DNA from: an uncultured Selenomonadales bacterium
GTDB taxonomy: Bacteria; Bacillota; Negativicutes; DSM-1736; Dendrosporobacteraceae
Assembly (NCBI GenBank): GCA_946407015.1
Contig: CAMJML010000004.1
Span: forward strand, 124,001 to 188,000
Length of the DNA: 64,000 nucleotides
Direction: 5' to 3'
Below, piece after piece: positions 26,696 through 35,972 of this stretch. The stretch's first letter is position 1, and every line of letters begins with the position of its first letter. The notes under the pieces are model-generated. The model was not told the DNA's origin and did no database searches. It was given only the letters and a program-made list of their open reading frames with translations. Both the position numbers and the translations under genes were made by a program.

Positions 26696-28138
26696 ATGGC
26701 CAAGCGATATCTGACCAGCAATCAGGGTGCACCGGTTCAGGATGATCAGCATTCCTTGACGGCAGGAGTGCGGGGGCCGATCTTACTCAAGGATACGGTT
26801 TACCTGGAGAAAATTTCACAATTTGATCACGAAAAGATTCCTGAAAGAGTTTTTCATGCGAAGGGGAATGGTGCCTTTGGTTTTTTTGTACCTTATCAAT
26901 CTTTTGCTTCCTTAACCAAAGCCGGTTTTCTCCAGGTTCCTGAAAAAGCCACTCCTGTGTTTACCCGATTTTCAGTGGCCGGTGGTTCGCTGGGCAGTGC
27001 CGACACCGTGAGGGACATTCGTGGTTTTGCCGTGAAATTTTATACGGAGGAAGGCAATTATGATTTGATCTGCAATCATGTACCGGTATTTCCGCTCAGA
27101 GACCCGCTGCAATTTCCGGACTTTGTGCATGCTGTCAAACCGGACCCGGTTACGAATGTTCGTGGTGGGCCCATTGCGGCCAGCCGTCTTTGGGATTTCG
27201 TGTCCTTAAGACCCGAGTCCATGAATTTTGTCCTCTACCTGTTTTCTGATATTGGGACTGTGAAAAGCTATCGCCACATTCAGGGTTTTGGTGTCAATAC
27301 GTATAAATGGATTAATCTGCGGGGGGAAGAAGTCTACGTGCGGTATTATTGGGAGCCATGCGCAGGGGTTGAATGCATCGACAGTAAGACTGCTGCTCAG
27401 CTTGCCGGTACTGATCCGGATGTGGCCGGACGGGATCTGCATGATACCATTGCCGCCGGAAATTCTGTCGAATTTGAAATGCGGGTGCAAACCATCAAAG
27501 TAGAGGATGAAGACGTTCAGCCTTTTGATATCCTGGATCCAACTTGCATCTGGCCGGAAAGTATGTTTCCACTCATCCCGGTTGGCAGGCTGGTGCTCAA
27601 CAAGAATCCTGAGAATTTTTTTGCTGAAGTAGAGCAGGCGGCTTTTTCACCGGCCGCGATTGTGCCCGGAATTGATTTTTCAAATGACAGGGTGCTGCAG
27701 GGGCGGATCTTTCCTTATGCCGACACCCAAAGGCACCGGATTGGTACCAATTATTTAGAGCTTCCGGTCAATATGTCCAGACGGCCTGTTGATAACAAGA
27801 TGCAGGATGGCCCGATGCGAATTCAAATCAGTAAGGGGGTTGCCAATTACTTACCGAATACACTGGGAGGCGGGCTGCCTGCCGAGGCACCGAAAAAAGG
27901 AAAGGCCCCTCAGGAATATGTTTCCGGGAATATAGGCCGCCAGGCAATACCGGGCGACAATTATTACCAGCCCGGATACCGTTATCGAACCATGTCGGAG
28001 CTGGAAAAGAAACATTTAGTTGCCAATATCCTGGAGAGTTTAAGCCAGGCTTATGAGCCGATCCAAAAGAGGATGCTTGAACATTTTATGTGCGTCGATC
28101 CTGATCTTGGCAATCGAGTCGCTCAGGGGCTGAACTGA
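26696..28138 (+). CDS. katA: Small-subunit monofunctional catalase
   Basis: A 480-residue haem catalase. The distal His is in ERVFHAKGNGAFGFF and the proximal Tyr in RIFPYADTQRHRIG. It lacks the C-terminal flavodoxin-like domain seen in the first catalase of this window, so the two belong to different clades. ATG 26696 follows GAAGGTGAAAG. It is monocistronic, bounded by terminators; no convincing PerR box was found in the 225 bases upstream. It protects oxygen-sensitive enzymes from peroxide. The symbol is by function. Confidence 0.95.
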   Translation: MAKRYLTSNQGAPVQDDQHSLTAGVRGPILLKDTVYLEKISQFDHEKIPERVFHAKGNGAFGFFVPYQSFASLTKAGFLQVPEKATPVFTRFSVAGGSLGSADTVRDIRGFAVKFYTEEGNYDLICNHVPVFPLRDPLQFPDFVHAVKPDPVTNVRGGPIAASRLWDFVSLRPESMNFVLYLFSDIGTVKSYRHIQGFGVNTYKWINLRGEEVYVRYYWEPCAGVECIDSKTAAQLAGTDPDVAGRDLHDTIAAGNSVEFEMRVQTIKVEDEDVQPFDILDPTCIWPESMFPLIPVGRLVLNKNPENFFAEVEQAAFSPAAIVPGIDFSNDRVLQGRIFPYADTQRHRIGTNYLELPVNMSRRPVDNKMQDGPMRIQISKGVANYLPNTLGGGLPAEAPKKGKAPQEYVSGNIGRQAIPGDNYYQPGYRYRTMSELEKKHLVANILESLSQAYEPIQKRMLEHFMCVDPDLGNRVAQGLN

Positions 28139-28251
28139 CCTTTTAAAACAAGGGGAGGAGTTGGAAAGAGACTGGTTTGAAAACCTTCTTTCATAGGTCC
28201 GGGGGAAAGGCGGATAGCCAAGATTACTTGACGTTTGCTTCCCGGATATGA

Positions 28252-28290
28252 CAAAATAAGATCAAACATGAGTTTGATCTTATTTTGCTT
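28252..28290 (+). terminator. Terminator after the second catalase
   Basis: CAAAATAAGATCAAAC (28252-28267), ATGA loop, GTTTGATCTTATTTTG (28272-28287): a perfect 16-bp stem with a T-rich 3' arm. Confidence 0.85.
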
Positions 28291-28325
28291 GAAGGGTTAT
28301 TTTATTTCGGCTGAATCAGGCCGGC

Positions 28326-29321
28326 TTAGCGGGTCCGATTGGGAAGAGCTGTTAATTGTGCTGCGAGCTGGTTTAGCAGCGTATCCTTGTCAAATCCCGC
28401 CATCACCAGGCCATGCCGGAGGCCCGCGCAGACCGGCGGCCAGTTCAGGTCAGCAAGCTGCAAGCCTGGGCATGTACCGGACAGCTGTTGAATCAACTGA
28501 CGGCGGACAAGCGGATTTGTAAGGACACCTCCTGATAGCACCAGGCTGAATTCTTCCTCTATAAGGTCTAGTTTTCGGATGACTGTTAAGGACAGTTCAC
28601 TCAGTTCCCGGCAAGCGCAATGGAGAATTTTCTGGGCTTGCCGGTCGCCTTCGGCTGCCAGCCTTGCGATGACAGGTGTTAACGCGGCAACTTGGGTGAC
28701 TGAAAAGCGGGAGCAGTAAATCCAGTTGACTAATTCCTCTTCATCAGCCAAGGCCAATTCCTGGAGGACTGCCGTGGTAATGCCCGAGCGTTCATCGCGG
28801 CCATCATAGCTTTTCAGCACATGAGTGAGGGCGGCTTTACCGATCCAATAGCCGCTGCCTTCGTCTCCTGCCCGGTAGCCCCAGCCCCCGACGCGGGTTT
28901 CCAGGCCGTTCCTGGTGACACCATAGGCGATGGACCCTGTTCCGGCTGCGAGCAGCACCCCGTTATTTTGACCCACCGATCCTTTTAAGGTCAGCAGGGC
29001 ATCATTATAAAGCCGGATGCAACCGGCCGTTAGCTGGGCAGCAAGCAAGGCCTGCTTGACGATCGTGGTCAGGATATCATGATCCTTTTGGGTGTCCAGT
29101 CCGGCTAATCCCAGAACGGCATAGCGGATGTGCAAAGCCCGGTTTCTCGTGAGGGCCGTGAATACCTCAAAGAGGTTTGCAGTGGCCTGTTCGATGCCAA
29201 TACTATGATAGTTGCAGGAGTTTCCTCGGGCGTAGGCCAGGATATTACCGTCTTTACTGCAAAGAGCTGCCCGGCAGCCTGTGCCACCGCCATCCACGGC
29301 TAGAACCGTTGCTTCATTCAT
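28326..29321 (-). CDS. BadF/BadG/NagK-type sugar kinase (N-acetylglucosamine kinase-like)
   Basis: A 331-residue ASKHA-fold kinase. The phosphate-1 loop is LAVDGGGTGCRAAL, the phosphate-2/adenosine region AAGTGSIAYG, and GDEGSGYWIGKAAL is diagnostic of BadF/BadG and eukaryotic-type NagK kinases. It is divergent from the MurNAc PTS operon and likely phosphorylates GlcNAc (or MurNAc) set free during muropeptide breakdown. I chose ATG 29321, preceded by AAAGGTGG, over the longer frame to 29447, which would overlap the divergent operon start. Confidence 0.85.
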   Translation of the reverse strand: MNEATVLAVDGGGTGCRAALCSKDGNILAYARGNSCNYHSIGIEQATANLFEVFTALTRNRALHIRYAVLGLAGLDTQKDHDILTTIVKQALLAAQLTAGCIRLYNDALLTLKGSVGQNNGVLLAAGTGSIAYGVTRNGLETRVGGWGYRAGDEGSGYWIGKAALTHVLKSYDGRDERSGITTAVLQELALADEEELVNWIYCSRFSVTQVAALTPVIARLAAEGDRQAQKILHCACRELSELSLTVIRKLDLIEEEFSLVLSGGVLTNPLVRRQLIQQLSGTCPGLQLADLNWPPVCAGLRHGLVMAGFDKDTLLNQLAAQLTALPNRTR

Positions 29322-29432
29322 CTGGATTGCCACCTTTTGACTTATTTTTCCCTTATCATAATATGAGCAACAGCAAGTTGCAAGCTTTCCGGTTTTCAAT
29401 AACTCATCATCATCCCAATGGAGTGTGAAAGC

Positions 29433-30791
29433 GTGACCAAACAACAAGAATTAGCCAGTCAAATTTTGCAAAGGGTGGGTGGCAAGGAAAATCTGCGTGC
29501 GGCGACTTACTGCATGACCCGCCTGCGGCTTACGATAAACGACGTGTCTACAGTCGATGTGGCTGCCTTAAAAAATCTTAGCGGGGTACTGGGCGTAGTT
29601 GAAACGCCTGAGCAGCTGCAAATTATCCTGGGACCTGGTGTGGTCGGCAAGGTCGCGGCAGAATTTACCGCATTAGCCGGGCTGCAACTGGGTGAAGTTC
29701 AGGATTTAAAAGCCCAGATTAAAGATAAAAACCGGACACCCCTTAAAATGTTTCTTGGGAAACTGGCGGCCATTTTTGTGCCGCTGATTCCAGCCATTGT
29801 CGGTTCCGGCATGGTCTCAGGCTTAACCAATATTGCCATTCAGCTTGGGGCGGACCCACACGGAACTTTTATCACCATTTTGAATGTGATTGGCTGGGGT
29901 TTCTTTTCTTACCTGGGTATTTTCGTCGGTATCAATACGGCCAAGGAATTTTCGGGTACACCGGCTATCGGCGGTTTGGCCGGAATTTTGATTATCAATC
30001 CGGCCATTGCTTCGATAACCATCCAGGGTATGCCTCTTGTTCCCGGCAGAGGCGGGATTTTTGGAGTCATTCTGGTAGCCTGGTTTATGACGATCGTGGA
30101 AAAACAAGTCCGCCGGTTTGTACCTAATGCGCTGGATATTATTGTAACGCCGCTCATTACCTTGCTGACCGGCGGGTTTGCCTGTTTCTATGTATTGCAG
30201 CCGGCCGGCGGTGTCTTATCGGACGGAATCATTCAACTGTTTAAAACTTTGCTGGACTTTGGCGGACCCGCTGCCGGCTTTGTTCTTGCCGGGACGTTTC
30301 TGCCTGTTGTGATGTCCGGCCTTCATCAGGGATTAGTGCCTGTACATATGGAGTTTTTCAATATCCAAAAGGCCAACCCGCTGATGCCCATTTTAGCTAT
30401 GGCTGGTGCCGGGCAGGTAGGTGCTGCCGCAGCCGTTTACCTGAAAACAAAAAATCGCCAGTTAAAAGAAATTATTAAGGGGGCACTGCCGGTGGGCATG
30501 CTGGGCATCGGTGAGCCACTCATCTTCGGGGTTGCGTTGCCGCTGGGCCGCCCTTTTATAACAGCTTGCATCGGAGCCGGATTTGGCGGAGCTTTTCAAG
30601 CCGCCATGCATGTCAACGCCATTGCGATGGGGTTATCCGGTATTCCACTGGCTTTCTTGATTCAACCCGGATCCATTCTTTATTATTTGGCAGGAATCCT
30701 GGTTGCTTATGCCGCCGGTTTTCTTGCAACCTGGCTGGTTGGCTTTGATGATTGTAAAATGGAATCCGCCCCGGAAAAGGAGGGGCGCTAG
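29433..30791 (+). CDS. murP: PTS EIIBC component for N-acetylmuramate or GlcNAc-MurNAc
   Basis: A 452-residue PTS permease. The EIIB domain (about residues 1-85) carries the phosphorylated cysteine in ATYCMTRLRLTI. The EIIC glucose-family domain of about ten helices includes MFLGKLAAIFVPLIPAIVGSG and GIGEPLIFGVALPLGRPF. There is no EIIA domain; a separate EIIA gene lies three genes downstream. GTG 29433 is used because GGAG then sits nine bases upstream. Substrate assignment rests on co-location with mupG and murQ. Confidence 0.88.
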   Translation: MTKQQELASQILQRVGGKENLRAATYCMTRLRLTINDVSTVDVAALKNLSGVLGVVETPEQLQIILGPGVVGKVAAEFTALAGLQLGEVQDLKAQIKDKNRTPLKMFLGKLAAIFVPLIPAIVGSGMVSGLTNIAIQLGADPHGTFITILNVIGWGFFSYLGIFVGINTAKEFSGTPAIGGLAGILIINPAIASITIQGMPLVPGRGGIFGVILVAWFMTIVEKQVRRFVPNALDIIVTPLITLLTGGFACFYVLQPAGGVLSDGIIQLFKTLLDFGGPAAGFVLAGTFLPVVMSGLHQGLVPVHMEFFNIQKANPLMPILAMAGAGQVGAAAAVYLKTKNRQLKEIIKGALPVGMLGIGEPLIFGVALPLGRPFITACIGAGFGGAFQAAMHVNAIAMGLSGIPLAFLIQPGSILYYLAGILVAYAAGFLATWLVGFDDCKMESAPEKEGR

Positions 30792-30792
30792 C

Positions 30793-31887
30793 ATGTTTGA
30801 AAAAGGACTATCGGCGTTTGTAGGTATGGGGACTTCTCTTGAGACGATCTATGCTTATTTAGAGTGTGGCCGGAGATATGGCTACACGCGTTTGTTTACC
30901 TCGCTGCATATCCCGGAAGCCAATGCGGCTGTGCTGGTCCATGAGTTTCATCAGTTTGTGACCCGCGCGGTGAACCTAGGTTATTCGATTACGGCGGATA
31001 TGTCTCCCCGGGCCTGCGCCATGCTGGGCGCTCAGCTGTCGGACTTTTCCGCCCTGAAAAAACTGGGGTTATCGGCCATCCGTCTTGATGACGGGTATTC
31101 GCCGGAACAAATCGCAGCATTGAGTGTAACAAGCGGTTTGGATATTGAAATTAATGCCAGCACCATCACGCCGGCTACTTTGCAGCAAATCTATGCTGCG
31201 AAGGCTGACGTTACCCGGCTGCGGGCTTGTCATAATTATTATCCCCGGCCTGAAACCGGCTTAGCGTTCGCCCTGTTTGCCGAGCGCTGCAAGCTGCTGC
31301 GTGATTATCAGATTCCTGTACTGGCCTTTATTCCTTCCCGGCGCTGCCCACGCGGGCCTATTTTTGCCGGCCTGCCGACCTTGGAAAAGCACCGGCTGCT
31401 TTCCCCGCAGCTGGCGGCCAAAGAATTACTGGCTTGTCAACTGTTGGACGGAGTCCTCTTCGGTGATCCGCTGGCAGCCGAAGAGGAATTGGCTTCTGTG
31501 GCCAGACTGGACCCGGAGTGCATCGAACTGCAGGTCCGGGTAGCGGCTGAGGCTAGTGCTGCTGAGCGCGAGCTTTTGTTTGCTGTGCTTCATGCCAACC
31601 GGACCGACCCCGGAGAATGGGTCATTCGCTCGCAGCAAGCCCGCAGCTTCTGTCAAACGGTCATTCCGGCACGCCCCGGTATGCCGCGCCAGCCTGGGGC
31701 TGTTACCATTGATAATCAGGACTACCTGCGCTATATGGGGGAGCTGCAGGTGGTGCGGGCGACTTTACCGGCCGATCCGCGCGTCAATGTTGCGGCTCAC
31801 GTTATTCCTGAAGAACTTTTTTTGCTGGATTATATTAGGCCGGGAGGAGCTTTCCGGTTCAAGGAGTGGAATACCCATGAAGCTTGA
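30793..31887 (+). CDS. mupG: MupG family 6-phospho-N-acetylmuramidase
   Basis: A 364-residue TIM-barrel protein of the DUF871/MupG family. Its start (FEKGLSAFVGMGTSLE), the GYTRLFTSLHIPE strand, DMSPRACAMLG and LRLDDGYS/LEINAST-type strands fit. MupG cleaves GlcNAc-MurNAc-6-phosphate into GlcNAc and MurNAc-6-phosphate in the cytoplasm. It starts one base after the murP stop with GGAGGGG upstream and overlaps murQ by 11 bases, a tight operon. Its presence indicates that the PTS imports the disaccharide, and explains the need for the adjacent GlcNAc-type kinase. Confidence 0.88.
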   Translation: MFEKGLSAFVGMGTSLETIYAYLECGRRYGYTRLFTSLHIPEANAAVLVHEFHQFVTRAVNLGYSITADMSPRACAMLGAQLSDFSALKKLGLSAIRLDDGYSPEQIAALSVTSGLDIEINASTITPATLQQIYAAKADVTRLRACHNYYPRPETGLAFALFAERCKLLRDYQIPVLAFIPSRRCPRGPIFAGLPTLEKHRLLSPQLAAKELLACQLLDGVLFGDPLAAEEELASVARLDPECIELQVRVAAEASAAERELLFAVLHANRTDPGEWVIRSQQARSFCQTVIPARPGMPRQPGAVTIDNQDYLRYMGELQVVRATLPADPRVNVAAHVIPEELFLLDYIRPGGAFRFKEWNTHEA

Positions 31888-32800
31888 GGGATTGTTAACC
31901 GAAGCGTGTAATCCTGATACCATCGACATTGACAAGCGGTCCAGTCTGGAAATTGTAGCGCAGATTAACCGGGAAGATCAGAAAGTAGCGCTGGCTGTTC
32001 AGGCTATTTTACCGGACATTGCGCGGGCCGTTGACGATATTGTTGCGGCCATCCGGGCAGGAGGCCGGCTCTTTTATCTTGGCGCCGGAACCAGCGGGCG
32101 AATTGGCATTCTGGATGCATCCGAATGTCCGCCTACTTACGGGACTCCTCCTGAACTGGTGCAAGGTCTGATTGCTGGAGGGCCGCAAGCGATTTTCCGG
32201 GCTGTCGAGGGAGCCGAGGATTCGGTTACCCTGGCGGCCGAAGATTTAACCGGCAAACAACTCAGTGCACAGGACATTGTAGTCGGTATCGCCGCCAGCG
32301 GACGCACTCCCTATGTGATTGGCGGCTTGCGTTACGCCAGGTCAGTGGGGTGCCGGACGATCGCCTTAACCTGCAGCCCTGATTCGGAAATGGCCAACGT
32401 GGCTGATCACAGCCTAACCGTATTAACTGGCCCCGAAGTGATTACGGGATCGACGCGGATGAAAGCCGGGAGTGCCCAGAAAATGGTATTGAATATGCTG
32501 ACAACGGCTAGTATGATTGGCTTGGGCAAAGTCTATAGCAATCTGATGGTTGATGTGCAGGCCACCAACCTGAAGTTAAAGGAACGGGCCAAGCGAATGG
32601 TCAGTCAGGCTGCCGGAGTTAGTCATAGTCAAGCCGAAGCAGCCTTGCAGGCGGCCAACGGTTCGGCCAAACTGGCCATAGTCATGAGCTTGACAGGTAC
32701 TTCGGCTGAAGACGCTTCCCGGTTGCTGCAGGCCGGACAGGGCTTTGTGGCAAAGGCTTTAGCGCTGCACGGCAGCCAAATCAATAAAACGACTGTATGA
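31877..32800 (+). CDS. murQ: N-acetylmuramic acid 6-phosphate etherase
   Basis: A 307-residue SIS-domain enzyme that removes the lactyl ether from MurNAc-6-phosphate, giving GlcNAc-6-phosphate and D-lactate. Key features are FYLGAGTSGRIGILDASE, GIAASGRTPYV and the TGSTRMKAGSAQK signature. ATG 31877 follows AAGGAG and overlaps mupG. The C-terminal helical domain (SQAEAALQAANGSAKLAIVM) is complete. It feeds nagA at the end of the operon. Confidence 0.95.
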   Translation: MKLEGLLTEACNPDTIDIDKRSSLEIVAQINREDQKVALAVQAILPDIARAVDDIVAAIRAGGRLFYLGAGTSGRIGILDASECPPTYGTPPELVQGLIAGGPQAIFRAVEGAEDSVTLAAEDLTGKQLSAQDIVVGIAASGRTPYVIGGLRYARSVGCRTIALTCSPDSEMANVADHSLTVLTGPEVITGSTRMKAGSAQKMVLNMLTTASMIGLGKVYSNLMVDVQATNLKLKERAKRMVSQAAGVSHSQAEAALQAANGSAKLAIVMSLTGTSAEDASRLLQAGQGFVAKALALHGSQINKTTV

Positions 32801-32817
32801 CAAAGAGAGGAATTCCG

Positions 32818-33342
32818 ATGTTTAATAAAATCTCCAATTGGTTTTCAAGTAAGGACTCGAACCCAAAGGGGGCTGACAAGGAAGTCAGTGTTTACGCTCC
32901 GCTGGATGGTTCGGTCGTATCTCTTGAGGAAGTTCCCGACCCGGCCTTTGCGCAAAAAATGCTTGGCGATGGCTTGGCAATTGAGCCGGTTTCAACAAAA
33001 GTACTGGCTCCCTTTGCCGGAAAGGTGATTGCGGCCTTTCCGACAAAGCATGCTATCGGCTTGTGCTCGGCAGCCGGGCTGGAGTGCCTCATTCATGTCG
33101 GAATTGACACGGTAACCCTGAATGGACAGGGCTTTAAGCTGCTGGTCCAGGAAGGAGAGACCGTCAAGCAGGGACAGCCGCTCATCGAATTGGATCTGGA
33201 GGTACTGCGCTCGTCGGGCAAAGCGCTGTGCACCCCAATTGTCATCACCAACAGTGATGGCTGGCAAATCAAGCAGCGGGTGGAAGCAGCATCCCTTGCC
33301 GCGGGCAAAGACATCGTATTTATTGCGCAGCCTGTCGAATAA
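32818..33342 (+). CDS. crr: PTS glucose-family EIIA component
   Basis: A 174-residue soluble EIIA(Glc)-type phosphocarrier. The active-site histidine is in CLIHVGIDTVTLNG, and the APFAGKVIAAFPTKHAIG stretch holds the second His. It supplies phosphate to the EIIB cysteine of MurP, which lacks its own IIA domain. ATG 32818 has GAGAGGA upstream; the frame extension to 32797 overlaps the murQ stop. Its location inside the operon implies dedicated use. The symbol is by family. Confidence 0.9.
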   Translation: MFNKISNWFSSKDSNPKGADKEVSVYAPLDGSVVSLEEVPDPAFAQKMLGDGLAIEPVSTKVLAPFAGKVIAAFPTKHAIGLCSAAGLECLIHVGIDTVTLNGQGFKLLVQEGETVKQGQPLIELDLEVLRSSGKALCTPIVITNSDGWQIKQRVEAASLAAGKDIVFIAQPVE

Positions 33343-33380
33343 ACCGGCTGCCCGTTTACCGTATGCACAGGAGGGATACC

Positions 33381-34562
33381 GTGAAACAAATCATTCGTCA
33401 GGCCACCGTGGTGTTTCCTGATTCTGTTGCCGCTCATTGTGATATGCTGCTTGTTGATGGCAAGATCAGCGCTGTCGGCACTGATCTTGCTGCAGATACT
33501 GCTGACCAGGCTGCTTGCTTTTTTGGCGATATCGTCATCCCCGGCCTTATTGACACTCATATTCATGGTGCTGGCGGCTGTGACATTATGGATGGTACGG
33601 CAGAAAGCTTAGTTACTTTAAGGCAGGCGTTGCTACGGGAGGGAACGGTTGCTTTTCTCGGTACCACCTTATCCAGTCCGGTAGAGCCATTGCTGGCTAT
33701 ACTCAACAACCTTGACGACGGGCGCAAAGCGGCCGGATTTGATCAGGCGGAGCTGTTGGGCGTTCATTTGGAAGGTCCTTTTTTAACGGCCGAATACAAA
33801 GGGGCTCATGTGGGGCAGCATATCCCGCCGCCGGTTGCGGGCGGAGATGTGGCGTTGTTGAAGCAATTGGTGACGGCTTATCCGGGGTTGATTCGAATTC
33901 TTACTTTTGCCGTTGACCGTCCGGATATGAGTGAGCTGATTGCCTTTTGCCAACAGCAGGACATCATTCCGTCTGCCGGCCACACGGCGGCAGACTATGT
34001 AACCATGTCTCAAGCCGCTGCGGCTGGGATACAGCGAATGACTCATGCCTTTAATGCCATGCCGGGTATTCATCATCGCAAGCCCGGACCTATGGCTGAA
34101 GGATTGCTCAATCCGGCGATCGAGCTGGAGCTCATTGCTGATGGGGTGCATGTTCATCCGGCAATTTTGGAAATGGCCTTCCGTTTGAAACCCCGTAATA
34201 AAGTTACGCTGATATCGGATGGTACGCGGTCGGTGGGGATGCCGGACGGAGACTATGAACTAGGTGGACTGATGACGACTGTACAAAAGGGGATTGCCCG
34301 GTTAGCGGATGGAACGATTGCCGGCAGTGCCTACCCGCTCTTACAAGGGCTCCGGACAATGGTCCGGGACATGAAGAGAACGTTACCCGAAGCGGTCCGT
34401 TTTGCAGCATTGAACCCTGCCCGGTCCCTTGGGGTTGCAGACCGTCTAGGCAGCTTGGAACCGGGAAAAGAGGCGACCTTTGTGCGGCTGAACGCTGATT
34501 TGATGGTAAAACAGGTATGGGTTCGGGGCAACCTGGTGATTGAGCGCAGTGAAGAGCATTAG
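33381..34562 (+). CDS. nagA: N-acetylglucosamine-6-phosphate deacetylase
   Basis: A 393-residue amidohydrolase giving glucosamine-6-phosphate and acetate. The metal motif is PGLIDTHIHGAGGCDIMDG (partly degenerate HxH plus GCD), then GVHLEGPFL, SAGHTAA, the THAFNAM motif and LISDGTRS with the catalytic Asp. GTG 33381 follows AGGAGGG. It is the last gene of the MurNAc operon. nagB (glucosamine-6-phosphate deaminase) is not in the window. Confidence 0.94.
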   Translation: MKQIIRQATVVFPDSVAAHCDMLLVDGKISAVGTDLAADTADQAACFFGDIVIPGLIDTHIHGAGGCDIMDGTAESLVTLRQALLREGTVAFLGTTLSSPVEPLLAILNNLDDGRKAAGFDQAELLGVHLEGPFLTAEYKGAHVGQHIPPPVAGGDVALLKQLVTAYPGLIRILTFAVDRPDMSELIAFCQQQDIIPSAGHTAADYVTMSQAAAAGIQRMTHAFNAMPGIHHRKPGPMAEGLLNPAIELELIADGVHVHPAILEMAFRLKPRNKVTLISDGTRSVGMPDGDYELGGLMTTVQKGIARLADGTIAGSAYPLLQGLRTMVRDMKRTLPEAVRFAALNPARSLGVADRLGSLEPGKEATFVRLNADLMVKQVWVRGNLVIERSEEH

Positions 34563-34591
34563 CCTGCACGGGGTGTTCGAGATGCAATATG

Positions 34592-34614
34592 AAAAGCACC
34601 CTTAGGGTGCTTTT
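34592..34614. terminator. Terminator of the MurNAc operon
   Basis: AAAAGCACCC (34592-34601), TTA loop, GGGTGCTTTT (34605-34614). Symmetrical A and T runs. Confidence 0.92.
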
Positions 34615-34869
34615 AACTTGTCCAACGGTTTTGTTATGCAGTTCACCAGTTCTTGGCTTATCATGATAAAGTCCAAATTGTTCTCAATTATTTTGATGTT
34701 GTTATAACAAGACATTTGTACAATGGGAGTTGCATCAAAGGGCTTCCTATGTTATGTTATATATTATTTGCAATATAAATTGTAATTCTTAACTCCAAGA
34801 TTGCCGGCACAGAGGCTGACAAGTCAGGGCGTTGGCAGGATTGGATAACGAGAAAGGCAGGAAACAGGT
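34615..34869 (+). other. Leader/intergenic region of the ECF S-component gene
   Basis: A/T-rich sequence with no gene. A small nested fold is possible near its end: TGCC (34802-34805) with GGCA (34834-34837) enclosing CTGAC (34816-34820) and GTCAG (34823-34827). It does not match a riboswitch class I can recognise (no TPP, FMN, preQ1 or cobalamin signature). Confidence 0.35.
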
Positions 34870-35403
34870 ATGGAACAACAATCTTCCAGTAAAACAAAAC
34901 AACTGGTGTTTGCAGCATTGGGTATTGCACTTGTTTTTATTTGTACCGTTTTTGTTAATGTTCGACTTCCCGTTGCCGCAAACGGAGGCTTGATTCATTT
35001 GGGGAATGTTCCTCTCTTTATTATTGCCATCCTTTATGGCCGCTGGATGGGAGCATTAGCCGGCGGGATCGGTATGGCACTCTTTGATGTGGTCGGCGGC
35101 TGGTTTTTATGGGCTCCGTTTACGTTGGTCATTGTTGGTCTTATGGGTTATACCGTCGGAGCGATCTGTGAAAAGAACCGGACTTTGACAGCGTATGTCC
35201 TGGCCTTGGTGGCGGCTTGCCTGATTAAGGTAGTTGGTTATTATGGTGCTGAAGGCATTATTTACGGCAATTGGCTGGCACCGGTGGCCTCAATTCCCGG
35301 AAATCTTGTTCAGATTGGCGTGGCGTCAGCCATTGTGCTGCCGATTGTGGCCAAGCTGAGAAAACATGTGGCTGTTTTTTCCTGGGCAGGAAGCCGCAAA
35401 TAA
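34870..35403 (+). CDS. ECF transporter substrate-binding (S) component
   Basis: A 177-residue, six-helix membrane protein of the ECF S-component type: KQLVFAALGIALVFICTVF, then HLGNVPLFIIAILYGRWMG (family-typical GxxPxxxxAxxxGP-like turn), ALFDVVGGWFLWAPFT, and two more helices. S-components bind a vitamin or metal and use a shared energising module (EcfAA'T), absent here, so this is a group II system. The substrate is unknown. Confidence 0.8.
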   Translation: MEQQSSSKTKQLVFAALGIALVFICTVFVNVRLPVAANGGLIHLGNVPLFIIAILYGRWMGALAGGIGMALFDVVGGWFLWAPFTLVIVGLMGYTVGAICEKNRTLTAYVLALVAACLIKVVGYYGAEGIIYGNWLAPVASIPGNLVQIGVASAIVLPIVAKLRKHVAVFSWAGSRK

Positions 35404-35573
35404 AAAAATGTGTTCCGGATAGGCTTAGGTTGGCAAGGGAGCTCTCCTGTTTTGTCTTAGGTGACAGACAGGGCGGCCCCTTATTTCTTTTCGCAACCTT
35501 TTACTGAAATTGGGGATAGGCTTTTGTGAACATACCTGGTAAAATCAAATTATCATCCTAAGGGGGGACAAGT

Positions 35574-35891
35574 GTGCAACAGCCCAATCGACAAGAAAAA
35601 CAATTTCAAATGAACGATAAGCCGCTTATAAAAGAGGATAACCGGATTTATCGTGTCCAGAACCCCATCCGCAGCGAGTTATCGTTATCCATTCTCTTTC
35701 TATTTAAAAGTCATATTGCCACTAGCGTAAAAAAGACACTCGAAGCGCATCCGCAAGCCAATATTATTTTTGGCAAGGTGGGCGGTTCCTGGTGGAGACC
35801 TGAATACCATATTATCGTCGGCGGAAAAAACAAAAAGGTTGTAAAAGCTGCCGCCGATATGCTGGAAAAAAACTTAAACGGCAAAAAATAA
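35574..35891 (+). CDS. Conserved-looking hypothetical protein, 105 residues
   Basis: Starts at GTG 35574 behind AAGGGGGG. The protein is basic and soluble, with a central segment SELSLSILFLFKSHIATSVKK, cut here as SILFLFKSHIATSVKK, and a C-terminal GGKNKKVVKAAADMLEKNLNG helix region. A strong terminator-like palindrome follows within 45 bases. I recognise no family. Ribosome binding site, length and terminator support a real gene. Confidence 0.55.
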   Translation: MQQPNRQEKQFQMNDKPLIKEDNRIYRVQNPIRSELSLSILFLFKSHIATSVKKTLEAHPQANIIFGKVGGSWWRPEYHIIVGGKNKKVVKAAADMLEKNLNGKK

Positions 35892-35932
35892 AAGTCCATC
35901 ACAAGATAGTCATGCTTGCATGAAAGCAGTAT

Positions 35933-35964
35933 GCCCTATAGTTCTTGAAAAAGAACTATAGGGC
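35933..35964 (+). terminator. Perfect 14-bp hairpin after the hypothetical gene
   Basis: GCCCTATAGTTCTT (35933-35946), GAAA tetraloop, AAGAACTATAGGGC (35951-35964), then ATTTGTTGTT. The GNRA-type loop and long stem fit a terminator on the plus strand; the T-run is imperfect. Confidence 0.75.
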
Positions 35965-35972
35965 ATTTGTTG

